Source of the DNA: Oncomelania hupensis
Taxonomy: Eukaryota > Mollusca > Gastropoda > Littorinimorpha > Pomatiopsidae
Direction: 5' to 3'
DNA length: 64,000 nt
NCBI GenBank assembly: GCA_036898135.1
Contig: CM072527.1
Coordinates: 5,723,578-5,787,577 of the forward strand
Shown here: piece after piece, positions 39,934 to 51,924 of the stretch
Layout of the letters: each line of letters begins with the position of its first letter
Position numbering within the stretch: position 1 is the stretch's first letter
Position numbers and translations under genes: made by a program
The notes under the pieces: generated by a model
What the model was told of the DNA's origin: nothing
What the model saw: only the letters and a program-made list of their open reading frames with translations
Database searches by the model: none

Positions 39934-40610
39934 GTATCACTCTAGCAAATCTTGTCTAGAATATCACTCTATAAGATCTTTTCTATAATATCACGCTAGC
40001 ATATCTTGTCTTGAATATCACTCTATAAGATATTTTCTAGATTATCTAGTCTAGAACATCATTCCATAAAATATTTTCTAATAAATTATTATCTTGTCTA
40101 GGATATTACTCAAGAATATATTTTCTAGAAAATCACCCTATAATACCCTGCTTAGAATTGCACTCTATATTTTCTAGAATATTACCATAGAATATCTACT
40201 TGTCTAGAGTATGTTGTTAATAATGTCACTCAAGACTATCTTGTCTAGAATATCACTCTAGACTGTCTTGTCTAGAATATCAATCTAAACCATCTTGTCT
40301 AGAGCACCACTCCAGAATATTTTGTTTAGAATGTAACTATTTTGTCTATATTATCTTGTATAGAATATCACTCTAGAATATCACTCAAATATATCTTGTC
40401 TAGAATATGGCTCAGTAATATCTTGTCTAGAATTTCATTCTAGAAAATCCTGTCTAGAATACCTTGTCTAGATAATATCACTCTTGACTTTCTTGACTTA
40501 GAATTTTATAATCAAGAATAGCTTCTCTAGAATATCTTGTCTAGAACATCATTCTGGAAAACCTTTTCTACAATATGGCACTAAAATATATGTGTCTAGA
40601 GTATCACACA
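39934..40610. repeat. 27-bp AT-rich satellite with TCTAGA motifs
   Basis: Units of 27 bp such as ATATCACTCTATAAGATCTT plus seven bases. The first four start at 39934, 39961, 39988 and 40015. Types one and three share CTAGCAAATCTTGTC-like sequence; two and four share CTATAAGAT, giving a 54-bp alternating order at the left end. Later units decay but keep TGTCTAGAATATCACTC. TCTAGA is a palindrome, so the array is dense in short hairpins. Not coding. Confidence 0.85.
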
Positions 40611-40804
40611 GTTAATACCAATCTGCTGCCTCTCTAAACAGCCAATGGCAATGTTTCCGCCAGGTCTCAGAGGGATATATCAATGTCGCATGTAAATCTT
40701 CTCCCTTGATGTGGAGTTAGGGAACAAGATTGTATTCCAGGATCCATGCAATTAGTTGTGCCATAATCCACTTGGAGGTATGTATTGCCTATACGTCTCA
40801 CATT

Positions 40805-40910
40805 GTCACTACTAATATTACTACTACCACTACTACTACTACTACCACTACTACTACTGCTACTACTAACATTACTACTAATACTACTACCATTACTACT
40901 ACTACTACTA
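40805..40910. repeat. (ACT)n microsatellite
   Basis: Imperfect ACT units, ending at the start of a SINE-A copy. Confidence 0.85.
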
Positions 40911-40911
40911 G

Positions 40912-41175
40912 CCCTCGGATGAGAGTATAAACTGAGGTCTAATCTATGCACGCACGCATTTCATCGCATGGACTTTAAAGATCATGACGCTCATGTTCTA
41001 AACGTGTGAGTGCTGGCTACACAAATGCACCCAGAAAGTACTAGGTACTTGGGCGTCAGACTATGCGCCCAAAGGTTTAAGTTAACGCCTCGGGCGGCTT
41101 GAGTTAGATCCTGTATCGGCCAGGGTCTTGCTCAGCTCTTGAGCTGGAAAACGATATATAAGAACGATTAAATAA
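40912..41175 (+). mobile_element. SINE-A, copy without tRNA head
   Basis: Starts CCCTCGGATGAGAGTATAAA, keeps ACTTTAAAGATCATGACGCT, CGCCCAAAGG and CCTCGGGCGGCTTGAGTTAG, and ends TATATAAGAACGATTAAATA. A deletion removes part of the GCGC motif. Confidence 0.88.
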
Positions 41176-41187
41176 ATAAAATAAATC

Positions 41188-41249
41188 AATACTCATCATC
41201 ATCATCATCATCATCATCGTCGTCGTCATCATCATCATTACATCATTTG

Positions 41250-41323
<74 letters not shown>

Positions 41324-41325
41324 TA
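41188..41325. repeat. (ATC)n and (AAT)n microsatellites
   Basis: (ATC)n at ~41191-41237 and (AAT)n at ~41251-41320. The AAT tract is followed by AATTGCATTTATACAGCGC, which on the minus strand reads GCGCTGTATAAATG then (ATT)n, a LINE/SINE-like 3' end. Confidence 0.9.
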
Positions 41326-43647
41326 AATTGCATTTATACAGCGCATTTTTCATTAGAATAACTCAATGGGTTTACACACATCATTCGTACGCATCATCAC
41401 AACATTCGCACTTGTCACGATAGGCTAGTTAGACCCTGCACTAAGGATTCTCGCCTCAAATAGTTCAGCCTGCTGTAGCCTTTGTAAATTAAAGTCGCTG
41501 CCTAGAAGACGACACAAGTCAGGACTGTGCTAAGCATGTGTAAGCTAACTCTCGCTAAGGTAGGCAGTGACCTCATCCAGCTGACTTATAACCACCCCCT
41601 CTAGGAGGCGCTCAGGTCTCTTGAGATTTTCGCGGGCTTTAGCTTGACCACTACGTTAGGTAGTCATTCTTGGTCTAAATCTCAACCGAGAAGGACGCAC
41701 GCTGAAAGATCTCTCTAGCTGAAGACTAAGCAGGTAACGGGTGAAATTCATTCATCGCAGTATAGCCACAGCCTGACATTGTCAAAAAGGCAAATGATCG
41801 ATCTTTTGGTTCATCGTGCTTTATTCATAATATTGTTGGATTATGTTTGTGAAGTTTTATCATGTTTTATCATTGTGGATGTTTGTAAAACTTAGCGTGA
41901 CCACATGGCTGACCCGCGACCGGTTTTCGAAACCACGAGGTAGCCTCTACTGTCCAACTTTTGTTTCTCCTATGTGTAGTATTGCAGACCAGTGGCTGTA
42001 CCGGAGAATGTGTATATTGTTATTTACTTCTCCATGTGTTTAGTTTAGCCACGTTGTATGTATATGTATAGGAATTATGTTGGAGATTCCAGTGGACCAC
42101 GGACTTAGAAGAATGATCGTCCATTGTTTGTATAAGTGGAGCGATCACTGAGGGCTGTTTCTGCCATCAGTGAGACGCTCTGCACACCCTTAGTATACAA
42201 GGCATTGCAGAAACTCGTCTTATGTTTTGCAGACGAGCAGACTTGTTGGTCCGATGCAGGAAATAGACCACTAAGAGTCAACCCTGACATTTGGCCTGCA
42301 GGGGAACATCGAGCACTGAGCTACGATAGCCCAATAGTCAACAACCAAGGAGGAGACACCATCACCACACCTCAACGAATCAGCTAAGTGCAAGAAGAAA
42401 CGCACTAACACTGATCTAGAAGAACTGTGCAGTAGTCCACTCTCCTGAAACCAACATTAGGCCAACCAGAACAAATAGCCCAATGATGAGACAGTAACAG
42501 TAGCAGCATGCCATAGACCCATCAAGGAACGAACTATTCGAAGTGAACTTGGACATTTAAGTTAGTATAGTGTTTAGAGAATTATGTATAGAGTAGAGGA
42601 GTACTCTACAGAGTAATCAACCTGATGATTGAGGCCGTCTAATGGATGAAGGATGAAGAGGAAGTAAATGTGTGATATTTACTGATAACAAGTGGCTGGA
42701 CTACCTATGTTTCATAGCCGTGCGAGAGCTAGTGTATCAGTGAAGCTTTCACCATTTTCTCCCTACCTCTATAACCCTATCTGCACACAGACCGGGCTAA
42801 ACATAATATTAAGATTAGTCATAGGGTGATTAAACTAGCCGATCCCCGCAGACAAAGACAAGTGGGTAATAGCATTTGATATTCCACTGTGCAGAGCCCA
42901 GTAACCATAGACCCACCGTCACAGCACTACATCATGTCCAGCATAATTCAGAAAGTATTATTAATGTTTATACTATTTACACAGAAAACGCCTTGCGGTA
43001 CAAGTGCGTTTTTAAGCAGCTCTTGAAGGAAACAAGGTCTGTACAATGCCTTAAACCGGCAGGCAGCGCATTCCAAACCTTGGGTGCTTGAAAACTAAAA
43101 GAGCGCTCGCCAATTGTTTTAAGCCGACGTTTAGGCGTTTCATTCTATACTAATACTGTACTAGTGTATGGTTTTCTTTCTTTTGGAATCGGTTTTTTTT
43201 CGGTCTGTATAAGACAAGATAGGATAAACTGAGATAGGCTAAGATAAGATAAGATAACAAAAGATAACATAAGATAATTATATCTAAATTCGAGCTATTT
43301 ACTATAAATTTTGAGATAATAAACATTCACGGTCCCCCCATACTCGGAGAACTACTTTTTGAAACAGGTACATGTTAATTATCTCGACAAAACGTGCATG
43401 TTAATGAGCTTCTATATTTGGTTTGGAAAAAGGAGAAATGTAAAAGTAGGTCACCTAGGTAATGTAACTCTTGCACGCAATGTTCCAACTTGAGGTGTTT
43501 TTTTTAATTTCTGACAGTTGATTTTTTTTTTCGTTTCATTTATTTGGGTGAAGTATTTTATTTCGATGGCGATTTTGTTTTTAAACGATATCGCGTATGA
43601 TTTGGTTTCACTATTTGATTTTGTTTTACTCTTGCTCGTTTTCTGTA
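41326..43647. other. Unannotated DNA, possible decayed repeats
   Basis: No coding signal. The 42930-43140 stretch (TGCGTTTTTAAGCAGC, GCGCATTCCAAACC) has the look of a dispersed repeat, but no second copy lies in the window. AAGATA-rich sequence occurs at 43218-43275. Confidence 0.35.
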
Positions 43648-44110
43648 TGGCCAGATTTATCTAGAAATACCTTGAAATAGTCGGGGAATCAGAACAAACC
43701 AAATGTCTGTCTGTCCGTCGGTCCGCTAGACGCCATATCTCGGAACCACTGAACGGAATTTGACCAAACTTCATAGGACCATTACCTATGGGTTATTGGT
43801 CTGCTTATCGCGCAATCATGATTATTTACACTACCATAAAGATCAAGCTCATTGAACCAATTTTGTTGCTAAACATGTTTTGCTGAATATCTCAACAACC
43901 GCTGAAGCGATTTTGCTGGTTTTTGGTAAAAAGGTACTTCAAATTATTGCCCATCCTTCAGTAGCAGTCCGGTTGTTGGTCAGTCAGTCAGTCGGTCGGT
44001 CCGTTGCTCCGAATATTAGTTTTGTTGTTGTTCAAACCATACTGTTCGTCTTTTCTCAAGAATAATGAAGCCGAAATTAATCATTTCTCCTTTGCGGATT
44101 CTTTAATCTA
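43648..44110 (+). repeat. Dispersed repeat F, copy 1
   Basis: Shares GGGGAATCAGAAC, a GTCNGTCGGTCCG block, ACTTCAAATYATKGSCCATC, CCATCCTTCAGTAGC and TTTGCGGATT with copies at 46785 and 50620. No coding capacity seen. Identity unknown; probably a non-autonomous element. Confidence 0.75.
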
Positions 44111-45221
44111 CAGCTAAGCATGTTAAATCATTCTTATTTATACTTTAGTACTTAAAATTTTATATGCTGGTTCTGTGAGACAGAATTGCTGGTTCTGCGG
44201 AAGTGACTGTTGGATCTGAGGATTCGGCGGGTTTGTTAGGGCAAATCGCGGGTTTAGCTGCCTATTGATAATATTGCGGGAGATGGCGGTTGGTTGCCAC
44301 AATAGTTGTTTTAGTCTCTCTCGGTGTTGCGGAATTCGTGCTTCGGGAACTGCATGAATTTGGCTTTATGCGAATGTGTATATCACAGAAATGCTTTAAT
44401 CACAAAATCTAATGCGCGCGCACACACACATACGCGCGCGCACATTCATACACACAGAGACAAAGGTAAATCATATTTAAAGGCAATGCATATTTAAAGA
44501 ACAATGTTACAATAAAATATACCATGGAAAAAAAGAAAAGAAACAATCATGCATTTCATTGAAAGCGACGTTGACTTTACGAACATTTCTTTCTCTTCCT
44601 TCAGTACAACTATAGGCGACGAAATAGGCCGGACTGTCTTGCAAAATTTCATGAAAATTGACTGTATTTTCTCCGTCCCGGATAGAGCACTCCCTTGCAC
44701 TTAAAACACTCTCATGCACTACAACTGCACTCCCATGCACTAAAAGAGCACTCCAGTGTACTTAGAAAAAAGTGGGTGGCTGGAAAACACTGGGTGGCTA
44801 ATACACACACCCATTTCCTGCATAAAAAACAAGGTTAGTCACCCATTTCAAGGCTTATGTCTGCGCACAACTACTCACACACACTCAAGCTCCTACATGC
44901 GCACACTCAAGTATACTTACACCTCACACTTTTAAGACTGGGCTAAACGAATACATTTTATATTTATAAACATAAATTCAACAAAAACATTATAGTGGAG
45001 TTATAAGGGGAAATGCCCATGATTAAACCAAATGAAGAAACAACTTCGCAAAACAGTCAACAACGTTGCGAGTGTTACCTAGTTGTGTAAAGTTTAGTTT
45101 TTTTAATGTAACTAGTTTTGTTGTATTTTAATTAAGCTTGTTCTTTTTCTGCAACATTTCTAATTCTGAGTTTGAGATATTCGCTTTTAACTTATTTATT
45201 GAGAAATCGCACTATAGTGCT
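44111..45221. other. Intergenic; short 18-20-bp degenerate repeat
   Basis: GCACTCCCATGCACTAAAA-like units recur four times at ~44686-44762. The rest is AT-rich with CA/CG dinucleotide runs near 44417-44455. No gene. Confidence 0.4.
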
Positions 45222-45230
45222 GTGTAAAGC

Positions 45231-45292
<62 letters not shown>

Positions 45293-45293
45293 G
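45222..45293. repeat. (ATT)n microsatellite after GTGCTGTGTAAAGCG
   Basis: About 20 ATT units, preceded by a sequence loosely similar to the LINE/SINE GCGCTATATAA end. Confidence 0.9.
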
Positions 45294-45370
45294 GAACATA
45301 TAATACGAACGGAGATCACGTATGCGTAAGAACGAATCACGACCCTAACGGAAGTTAGTTGTTTTGTTAG

Positions 45371-45374
45371 CCCC

Positions 45375-45405
<31 letters not shown>

Positions 45406-45459
45406 AAAGGGGTCGTAAAAAACTCTGGAGACCTTTTTTTTTTTTTTTTTTTTTTTTTA
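45371..45459. repeat. Poly(C), poly(A) and poly(T) homopolymer cluster
   Basis: 25 C, then 13 A, then GGGG, and a 24-T run at ~45436-45459. Homopolymers this long are error-prone in assemblies; the exact lengths are uncertain. Confidence 0.85.
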
Positions 45460-45460
45460 G

Positions 45461-46223
45461 ATTTTACTTTTAGACGTACATACGACATTAAACAAAATAG
45501 ATCTCAACTTTTATTTCCATCTGGGTAATCATCGTTCAACATTGAAACTTTTCTGTTCACGAACAGCGCAAACGTTTAACGGCACACGTTCTGTGAAGCC
45601 GAACGCCACCAATGTCTTCAAGCGCAGTTTCCCGATGTCGTTGAAAAGAGACAAACATAAAGGACATATGTTGCCTTGACAACCGACAAACAATCCACCC
45701 CAAAGTAAAAGACACACAAATTATTAGACCTGCCTATAACAATGGCCACACTATAAGAATGCAGAAATAAACCAGAAATGGTAGGAATACTACATTTCTT
45801 TTTATACTTAAAGGAGAGGGGAGAAGGGGGTGGAGTGTGGGAATGGTGGGGGTGGGCTTTATAAAACAAAGAAATTTCAAGAAGCTGATTCTTCTTCTTC
45901 CTCCTCCTTCTCAGCCTCATAATTACCGCCGTCGTCTTAGTCGCGGTCATTATTATCATATCGTCGTAATGGTTATCGTTCTCAATTTAAATCCAGTAAA
46001 GAAGATCTTTGGAGTGCATGTGACCATATGCAAGTGTGCGAGTCTGTGGCCCTGGTCTGTGTGTGTGCAAACCTTGACAAAGAGAAGATGGCCTGGGGCG
46101 GGGAGGGAGAGAGCACTGGCGCGCGCGCGTGCACACTTGTGTTTGTGCGTGTGAGAGAAAGAGAGAAGAGAGAGAGCATCATAGTCTACATGTGTGAGAG
46201 TATATGTTTGTGCGCGCGTGTAC

Positions 46224-46264
<41 letters not shown>

Positions 46265-46784
46265 CAGACAGACAGACAGACAGACAGCGAGAGAAATAAG
46301 ATAAGTTAACAATATTTTATTTAACAAGAGTAGGAGCGTAAGCAATGGGTGTTTTTTTTTTTTTTACCTCTTGCCCTTGGACCTTGTAACAACAACAATT
46401 AGTATAACAAATAACTTTATAACAAAAACATCATAATGTAACAATACAATCAAGATCTGTGCACACACAAACACATACATACGCATACACAAACAGAGAG
46501 AAAGAGATAGAGATAGATTTTTTGTGTGGGAGTGTACGTTTGTGTGCGCGCTCGTGCTTATGTCCGTGCGCGTTCATCAGTAAGGAATTTCATTGGTCAT
46601 ATCCTCTCGTTAATGCTTTACTCTATTTCCGGCATAGGAGAATCACCATCTTTCGGCGTTGTCTTCCCTGGCGATAGAAATGTGATGCGTTGTTGCTACT
46701 GTTTACGGCCTATTATATCCTCGTTATTTTCTCTTTCTTTTCTTCTTTCATTTTTTCTTGTGCTTTTCTGTTCCGTGCTTTTTA
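45461..46784. other. Intergenic with GA and GACA microsatellites
   Basis: (GA)n then (GACA)n at ~46218-46286, CG/TG dinucleotide patches near 46120-46150 and 46540-46570. No gene. Confidence 0.45.
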
Positions 46785-47352
46785 ATTTAAAATAGTGGGG
46801 AATCAGAACGAGCAAAAATGTCGGTCGGTCGGTTTGTCGGTCCGTTGGTAGCCAGGCCTCAAAAACAACTAAAGGGATTTGAACCAAACGTAGGACCGTG
46901 ACCTGCCTCCCTTGTCGTCATATGTGCTGTACCCTGGAGTCATTTTGTAGCTAAACACATTTTTCTAAACATCTCAAAAATGGCTGAAGCGATTGTGTAG
47001 AGTTTTGGTCAACAGGTACTTCAAATCATGGGCCATCCTTCAGTAGCCATCCGGCTGTCAGTCAGTTGTTCAGTTTGTCGCTCCGAGTTTTACTTTTTGG
47101 TTCAAAACACACTTTTATTCTCAAAAATAATTGAACCGAAATTCATCATTTTCACTTTGCGGATTTCTTACTCTACTGCTCTGTACTGCTTTCTCAACAC
47201 TGTGCTTCACCATTTTTTAAACACGTTTAAGCGCTATCTCAAAACTGGCTGAGCCCATTTTCATATTCTTTTGCTTGGGGATAGTTCAGATAATAGCATA
47301 TCATTCAATGTTTTCCTTTTGCTTCGTTAGGTTGAAACCGAGTCCACAACAC
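46785..47352 (+). repeat. Dispersed repeat F, copy 2
   Basis: Aligns with copy 1 from GGGGAATCAGAACGAG onward and extends further: GGCTGAGCCCATTTTCATAT, TTTTGCTTGGGGATAGTTCA and GCTTCGTTAGGTTGAAACCG match the outer part of copy 3 on the minus strand. Confidence 0.78.
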
Positions 47353-48605
47353 TGTCAAGACATTTACGCGTTTTAAAATGCACATTTGCAGAGTTTCCCA
47401 ATAAAAAGGGATAATAAACTGCAGAAGAAAAAAAATTTCGACTAAGTATTTGAGTATTAGGAAATACATTTGAATGTCTACCCATCTTGTTCAATTCAAT
47501 TGCTTCTTGTTTGCTATGGTTTTTTTGTTTCTGTTATTATCAATTCGTTATTCTTATAGTCAATAATTATTCTACACAGTGCTTTGATTTTTTTCAACTT
47601 TTCAATACTGTTTACTGCCATAATTTGGTCTGACATTTGAGTGTATAATGTGTAGCTGTGCGAGGGATTAATACTTGTACTTACAAAGTCTCATTAAAAC
47701 AATTTATTAATCAAGTTGTTTTGGAAAAGTGGATGCTTGGTGTTTTTTTTTTCATTTAGTCAATTGTCTTCTTCTTCTTCTTTTTTTGTAAAAATTTTTA
47801 ATATCAAGTTGTTTAATATCAAGTTGTTTCATAAAGTTTGCTTACTTTCATGGTATCATTAAGCGATTTATTATAACCAAAAACATTTACACGATTCTAT
47901 TGTTTTAATTTTAAAAAAAAATAATTTGTAGTTTCAATTTATTTTATATTTTAACGAATTCATTAATAACTGTTTCGATAAAAAGTGTAACAGAAAAAAA
48001 ATTTATGTGTACATAAACGAATTAAATTTTTAAAAATTCACAAGATGTAAACTGTACACAATGGTGCAATGTGGACAAAGCCCTCGAAGTTTTAAGCTTA
48101 CAAATCCATTTTGATTGCAAATCCTAAAACATCTCCTTTCTCATTCTCTATTGTTTTGCTGTCATTATGTTCTGCAGCGCACTGAAAATGCTACAGTAAC
48201 TTGGATGAACCAGAGCTCTACGTGTGTTCAGCATCAACATCAAAATAAATCAAAATCCATATGTGAATGTCCAATGTTCTTCAGTCTCTTTCTGTTTCTT
48301 TACCCTCTTTGCTTTTACTATCACTAGTGTTCTAGCTGCAGTCCTAGTATATGGCTAGGTAACGCCGGGAAAGAAAATCGTAAAATATGTCCGGATGAAG
48401 TCAAGCCAAAACCATAGTTAACTGTATAATAAAAAAAATAAACCATTGGCCTATTCTGAGCCAACGTCGTCGTCGTCGTCAACATCATCATCAGGAATAA
48501 TCATCATCAATCATCATCATCACCATCATCATCGTCGTCGTCATCGTAGTCGTTGAGGTCGTTTAACTTTTCTTCAAGTGGACAGAATCATTTACGTTAA
48601 TGATT
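47353..48605. other. AT-rich intergenic DNA
   Basis: No gene. (GTC)n and (ATC)n runs at ~48464-48550. Confidence 0.4.
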
Positions 48606-49242
48606 AGACCCTAACCCTAGCGTCAAATATTTAGGTGCCATTGTATTAGAAAATGGGTCCCGACAGGAAGTCCTCTCCAGGATCGCACAAACAACTGCCG
48701 CCCTGGCAAGGTTGAAGCCCATTTGGAAAGACAAGACCATCAGTCTACATTCCAAGGTAAGGCTGCTGCGCTCCCTTGTCATCTCCATCTTCCTTTGCGC
48801 TTGCTAAACATGGACCCTCACAGCAGATCTACAACGAGGAATACAAAGCATGGAGATGAGGTGCTACAAAAGACTACTGGGCATTTCGTATACCCAGCAC
48901 ATCACCAACGACGACGTCCGACAGACCATCACACACGCCATTGGACAATACGATGACCTGCTCACAGTGGTGAAGAAACGGAAACTCCGATGGTATGGTC
49001 ACGTCACCAGATCATCAGGCCTTGCAAAAACCTTCCTGCAAGGCACAGTGCCAGGAGGTAAAAGAGGGAGACCGAAAAAGAGGTAGGAGGACAACATTCG
49101 AGAATGGACTGGCTTTACACTGAGCGAAGCCATCGGGGTTGCCGAGGACAGAGAAAGATGGAGTATGCTGGTTAAACGATCATTTGTGGTGCTCCAACGA
49201 CCTCAGAGTTACGGGATAGGATAGGATAGGAAGACCCTAACC
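48606..49242 (+). mobile_element. RTE-like LINE, 5'-truncated copy with target duplication
   Basis: The LINE body 48622-49230 is near-identical by eye to 53170-53785, the C-terminal third of the RT ORF plus the tail. It ends in (GGATA)n. AGACCCTAACC flanks it at 48606-48616 and again at 49232-49242, an 11-bp target duplication typical of target-primed reverse transcription. The coding part has an early stop (TAA at ~48805) and a further stop near 49084. Confidence 0.88.
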
Positions 49243-49889
49243 TACGCAAACAAACAAACACATCCTCACGCATACATACATACACACACAGGCGCACGCA
49301 CGCACGAACACACAATCACACGTGCGCACGCACGCACGTTCACACAAACAAATACTCACACTCACACGCTTACGCGCATATTTTATTTAATAAAATCTGC
49401 ATCACTGAATCGACAATCTGGAACTGCTAATCTATTTCATGTTCAGATAACTCGTGGCTACCACTGGAATTTCATGTACTAAAACTCTGCAACCTTTCAA
49501 TTCCCCCACCCTCCCCCCTCCCAGCCCTCTAAACGTGTTCTTCGTCTACTACTTAAAAATCGTAGATATAAACCTTATTCTTTGCGGACAATAAAAATCT
49601 GGCGTTTTATTTTTTTTTTTTCGTACAGACTGCAAAGTGTCTTGAACTGCACAGAAACTGCGCCATTTGGATGTAAGCAAATCACTTCCTGACAACTGTA
49701 TGCGTTATAATAGTTGTGAGTTACATTTCGCTTGTGTTGCTGCTGTAGAAAATCTTCAGCTTCTTCACTGTACTTTGCAACAGAACTTGTGGACATAAGA
49801 TTCATTTGTTGGAATACAGATCCTTCTCCTTTTACTACTCATAACTACTACTACTGGATGGTATATACACACTTTTCCCCCAAGTCACC
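49243..49889. other. Intergenic, CA-rich left part
   Basis: CA/CG-rich runs at 49255-49380; otherwise nothing recognised. Confidence 0.4.
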
Positions 49890-49890
49890 C

Positions 49891-49892
49891 CA

Positions 49893-49957
<65 letters not shown>

Positions 49958-49971
49958 AAACACACACACGT
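49891..49971. repeat. (CA)n microsatellite
   Basis: About 38 CA units. Confidence 0.95.
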
Positions 49972-50029
49972 TATAACACCATGTACAAAAAACGAACCGA
50001 CACACCGATCGACTGACAAGCAGAATCGA

Positions 50030-50105
50030 CCGACACACACTCTTTTGGCTCGCACTGATTCCGGCTTATAACAAAGTATTTCCAAGCAAGTCTGGAAATA
50101 CCAGA
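50030..50105 (-). repeat. Dispersed repeat F, short copy 4
   Basis: CTCTTTTGGCTCGCACTGATTCC and CAAAGTATTTCCAAGCAAGT, followed by CTGGAAATA, match the outer end of copy 3 (51400-51465). Confidence 0.6.
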
Positions 50106-50619
50106 AAAGACCAGAAAGGAAGGTCATAACAGCAACAAACAATTAATAAAATTGTTTTAAGAAATAAACAAATGTATTTAAATAAACCCTTCAACAAAAG
50201 TCTAGAACGGGGGTTGGTGGGTAAGGGGTGGGGGAGGGGGAAAAGCAAAAATAAACAGTACACAAACAAAGCATAACAAAAAAACAGAAAGAGAAAGAGA
50301 AAATATCTGAAGAAATCCACTCACAAAAGCATAGAAAAATTAAGAAAGGAAAAATCACAATACATAAAGAATAACGAAAGATAGAACGAGAATTATCGTA
50401 AAGAAAGCTCATAAAAGAAGTAAAAAACGACAGGGGAAAACAAGCAACAAAGAAAGACACAAAGAAACAAAGAATTACAAAGAAAGAACGAGAACATGTT
50501 TGAAGAAATATCACAACAAAGGCCTAGAAGAAAAACAAGATGACAAGACATTCAAAAGAATTTCCAGATAACACACACATAGCATAAAAAAGTAATAATC
50601 ATTTTTAAAAGCGTTAATT
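50106..50619. other. A-rich intergenic DNA
   Basis: Purine-rich, no gene. TTTCCAGATAACAC at ~50562 resembles the edge of repeat F. Confidence 0.4.
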
Positions 50620-51465
50620 GCATTGGCGATGTTGTGTAACTCTCGGCTGTAACCTAACGAAGCCAAAGGAAAACATGGACTGGTAGATCACTATCTGAAC
50701 TATCCGCAAGCAAAACATTATAAAAAGGACTCAGCCAATTTTCAGATACATTACATTACATTACATTACATTACATTACATTACATTACATTACATTACA
50801 TTACATGATTATTGCTTTAGGTCCAGCCGGCTCTTCCGAACCAAATCAGGACCAGTTTTCAGATACAGCAAAAATTCGTGTTGAGAAAACAGTGAAGCAC
50901 AATGACTTTGACCTTTGACAAATATGAATTTTTATTTATTTATTTATTTATTTATTTATTGGTTTATTGGTCTTATCATTTCTGTGAAAAGAGATTAAAA
51001 CAAACAAACAAACAAATAGGAGTGATCTAGCATGCTTAGCAGTAGTTAAAGTATCCGCAAAGTAAAAATTTTGAATTTCGGTTCAGTTATTCTTACGATA
51101 AGGCTGGCCGAAAGTGTTTTGAACCAAAAAAAAAGTGAAATTCTAACCGACAGCCAGACTGCTTACTGAAGGATGGCCCATATTTTCGGTACACCTTCAT
51201 ACCAAAACCTCAAGAAAATAGCTTAGCCGTTTTTGAGAGCAAATTGTGTTTAGCTACAAAAAGACTTCAGCGTCCTTGACCTTTATGATGATGGCACGGG
51301 AGGCAGACCGGTAACCTAGGTAACGTTACTATGAAGTTTAGTCACAATGCGTTCAGTGGTTCTTGAGATATGGCTTCCCACGGACCGACAGACCGACCGA
51401 CCCTTTTGCTCATTCCGATTCCCGACTATTTCAAAGTATTTCCAGATAAGTCTGGAAATTTAAAA
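50620..51465 (-). repeat. Dispersed repeat F, copy 3, split by a LINE insertion
   Basis: On the minus strand it runs from CCAGACTTATCTGGAAATAC (51465 side) through GATTTGGACC-like, CCATCCTTCAGTAAGC and TTTGCGGATA blocks to GCTTCGTTAGGTTACAGCCG (50645 side). It is interrupted at 50751-50855 by a LINE 3' end. Matches copy 2 on both sides of the break. Confidence 0.78.
50739..50867 (-). mobile_element. 105-bp LINE 3'-end insertion with 12-bp target duplication
   Basis: TTTTCAGATACA occurs at 50739-50750 and 50856-50867. Between them, on the minus strand, are ~50 bases matching the 3' end of the full-length LINE (CTGGTCCTGATTTGG, then TGGACCTAAAGCAATAA) and about eleven TGTAA units. This is an extreme 5' truncation by the same LINE family. 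It landed inside repeat F copy 3 and so is younger than it. Confidence 0.9.
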
Positions 51466-51717
51466 AAAAAAAAAAAGGCTCCATGGCTAACAAAGAAAAA
51501 ACGATGCGAAGAAAGCTTAAAGCAAAAGTGTCCATTACTAAGACGGTAGGGTTGTGCCAAGGGAGACAACCCAATGCACACACAAGACGCTTCCGCCAAA
51601 TAAAGCCAGCTCATACTTCTTTTGAAGGCTCCTGCCATGCAAAACGACCTGCTACGTGACTGGCATAGGTTAAACCTCATCACAGCCGCTACAGTGTTTC
51701 CTTTGCGGAATATGTCT

Positions 51718-51908
51718 GTGTTCCCAGGGCTGTGTTCCCACATTAATATATTCCCACAGCCACGTGTTCCCACAGCAATATGTTCCAATATATTTTCACA
51801 GCAATATGTTCACACAGTAATATGTTCCCAATATAATAATTATTCTACAGAAAGATGTTCCCATTGCAAAATGTTCAAATTTATTCCACAGCAATATGTT
51901 CCAATTAT
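51718..51908. repeat. Degenerate 16-bp repeat TGTTCCCACAGCAATA
   Basis: Eight to ten imperfect copies of TGTTCCCACAGCAATA with small insertions. The array stops ~20 bases before RTE-like LINE homology begins. Confidence 0.75.
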
Positions 51909-51924
51909 AGGAACACCTCACAGG

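Noticed and set aside
43648..44110. Protein-coding gene in repeat F
   Set aside because: Copies are conserved as DNA but carry stops in all frames and no codon-pattern conservation was visible.
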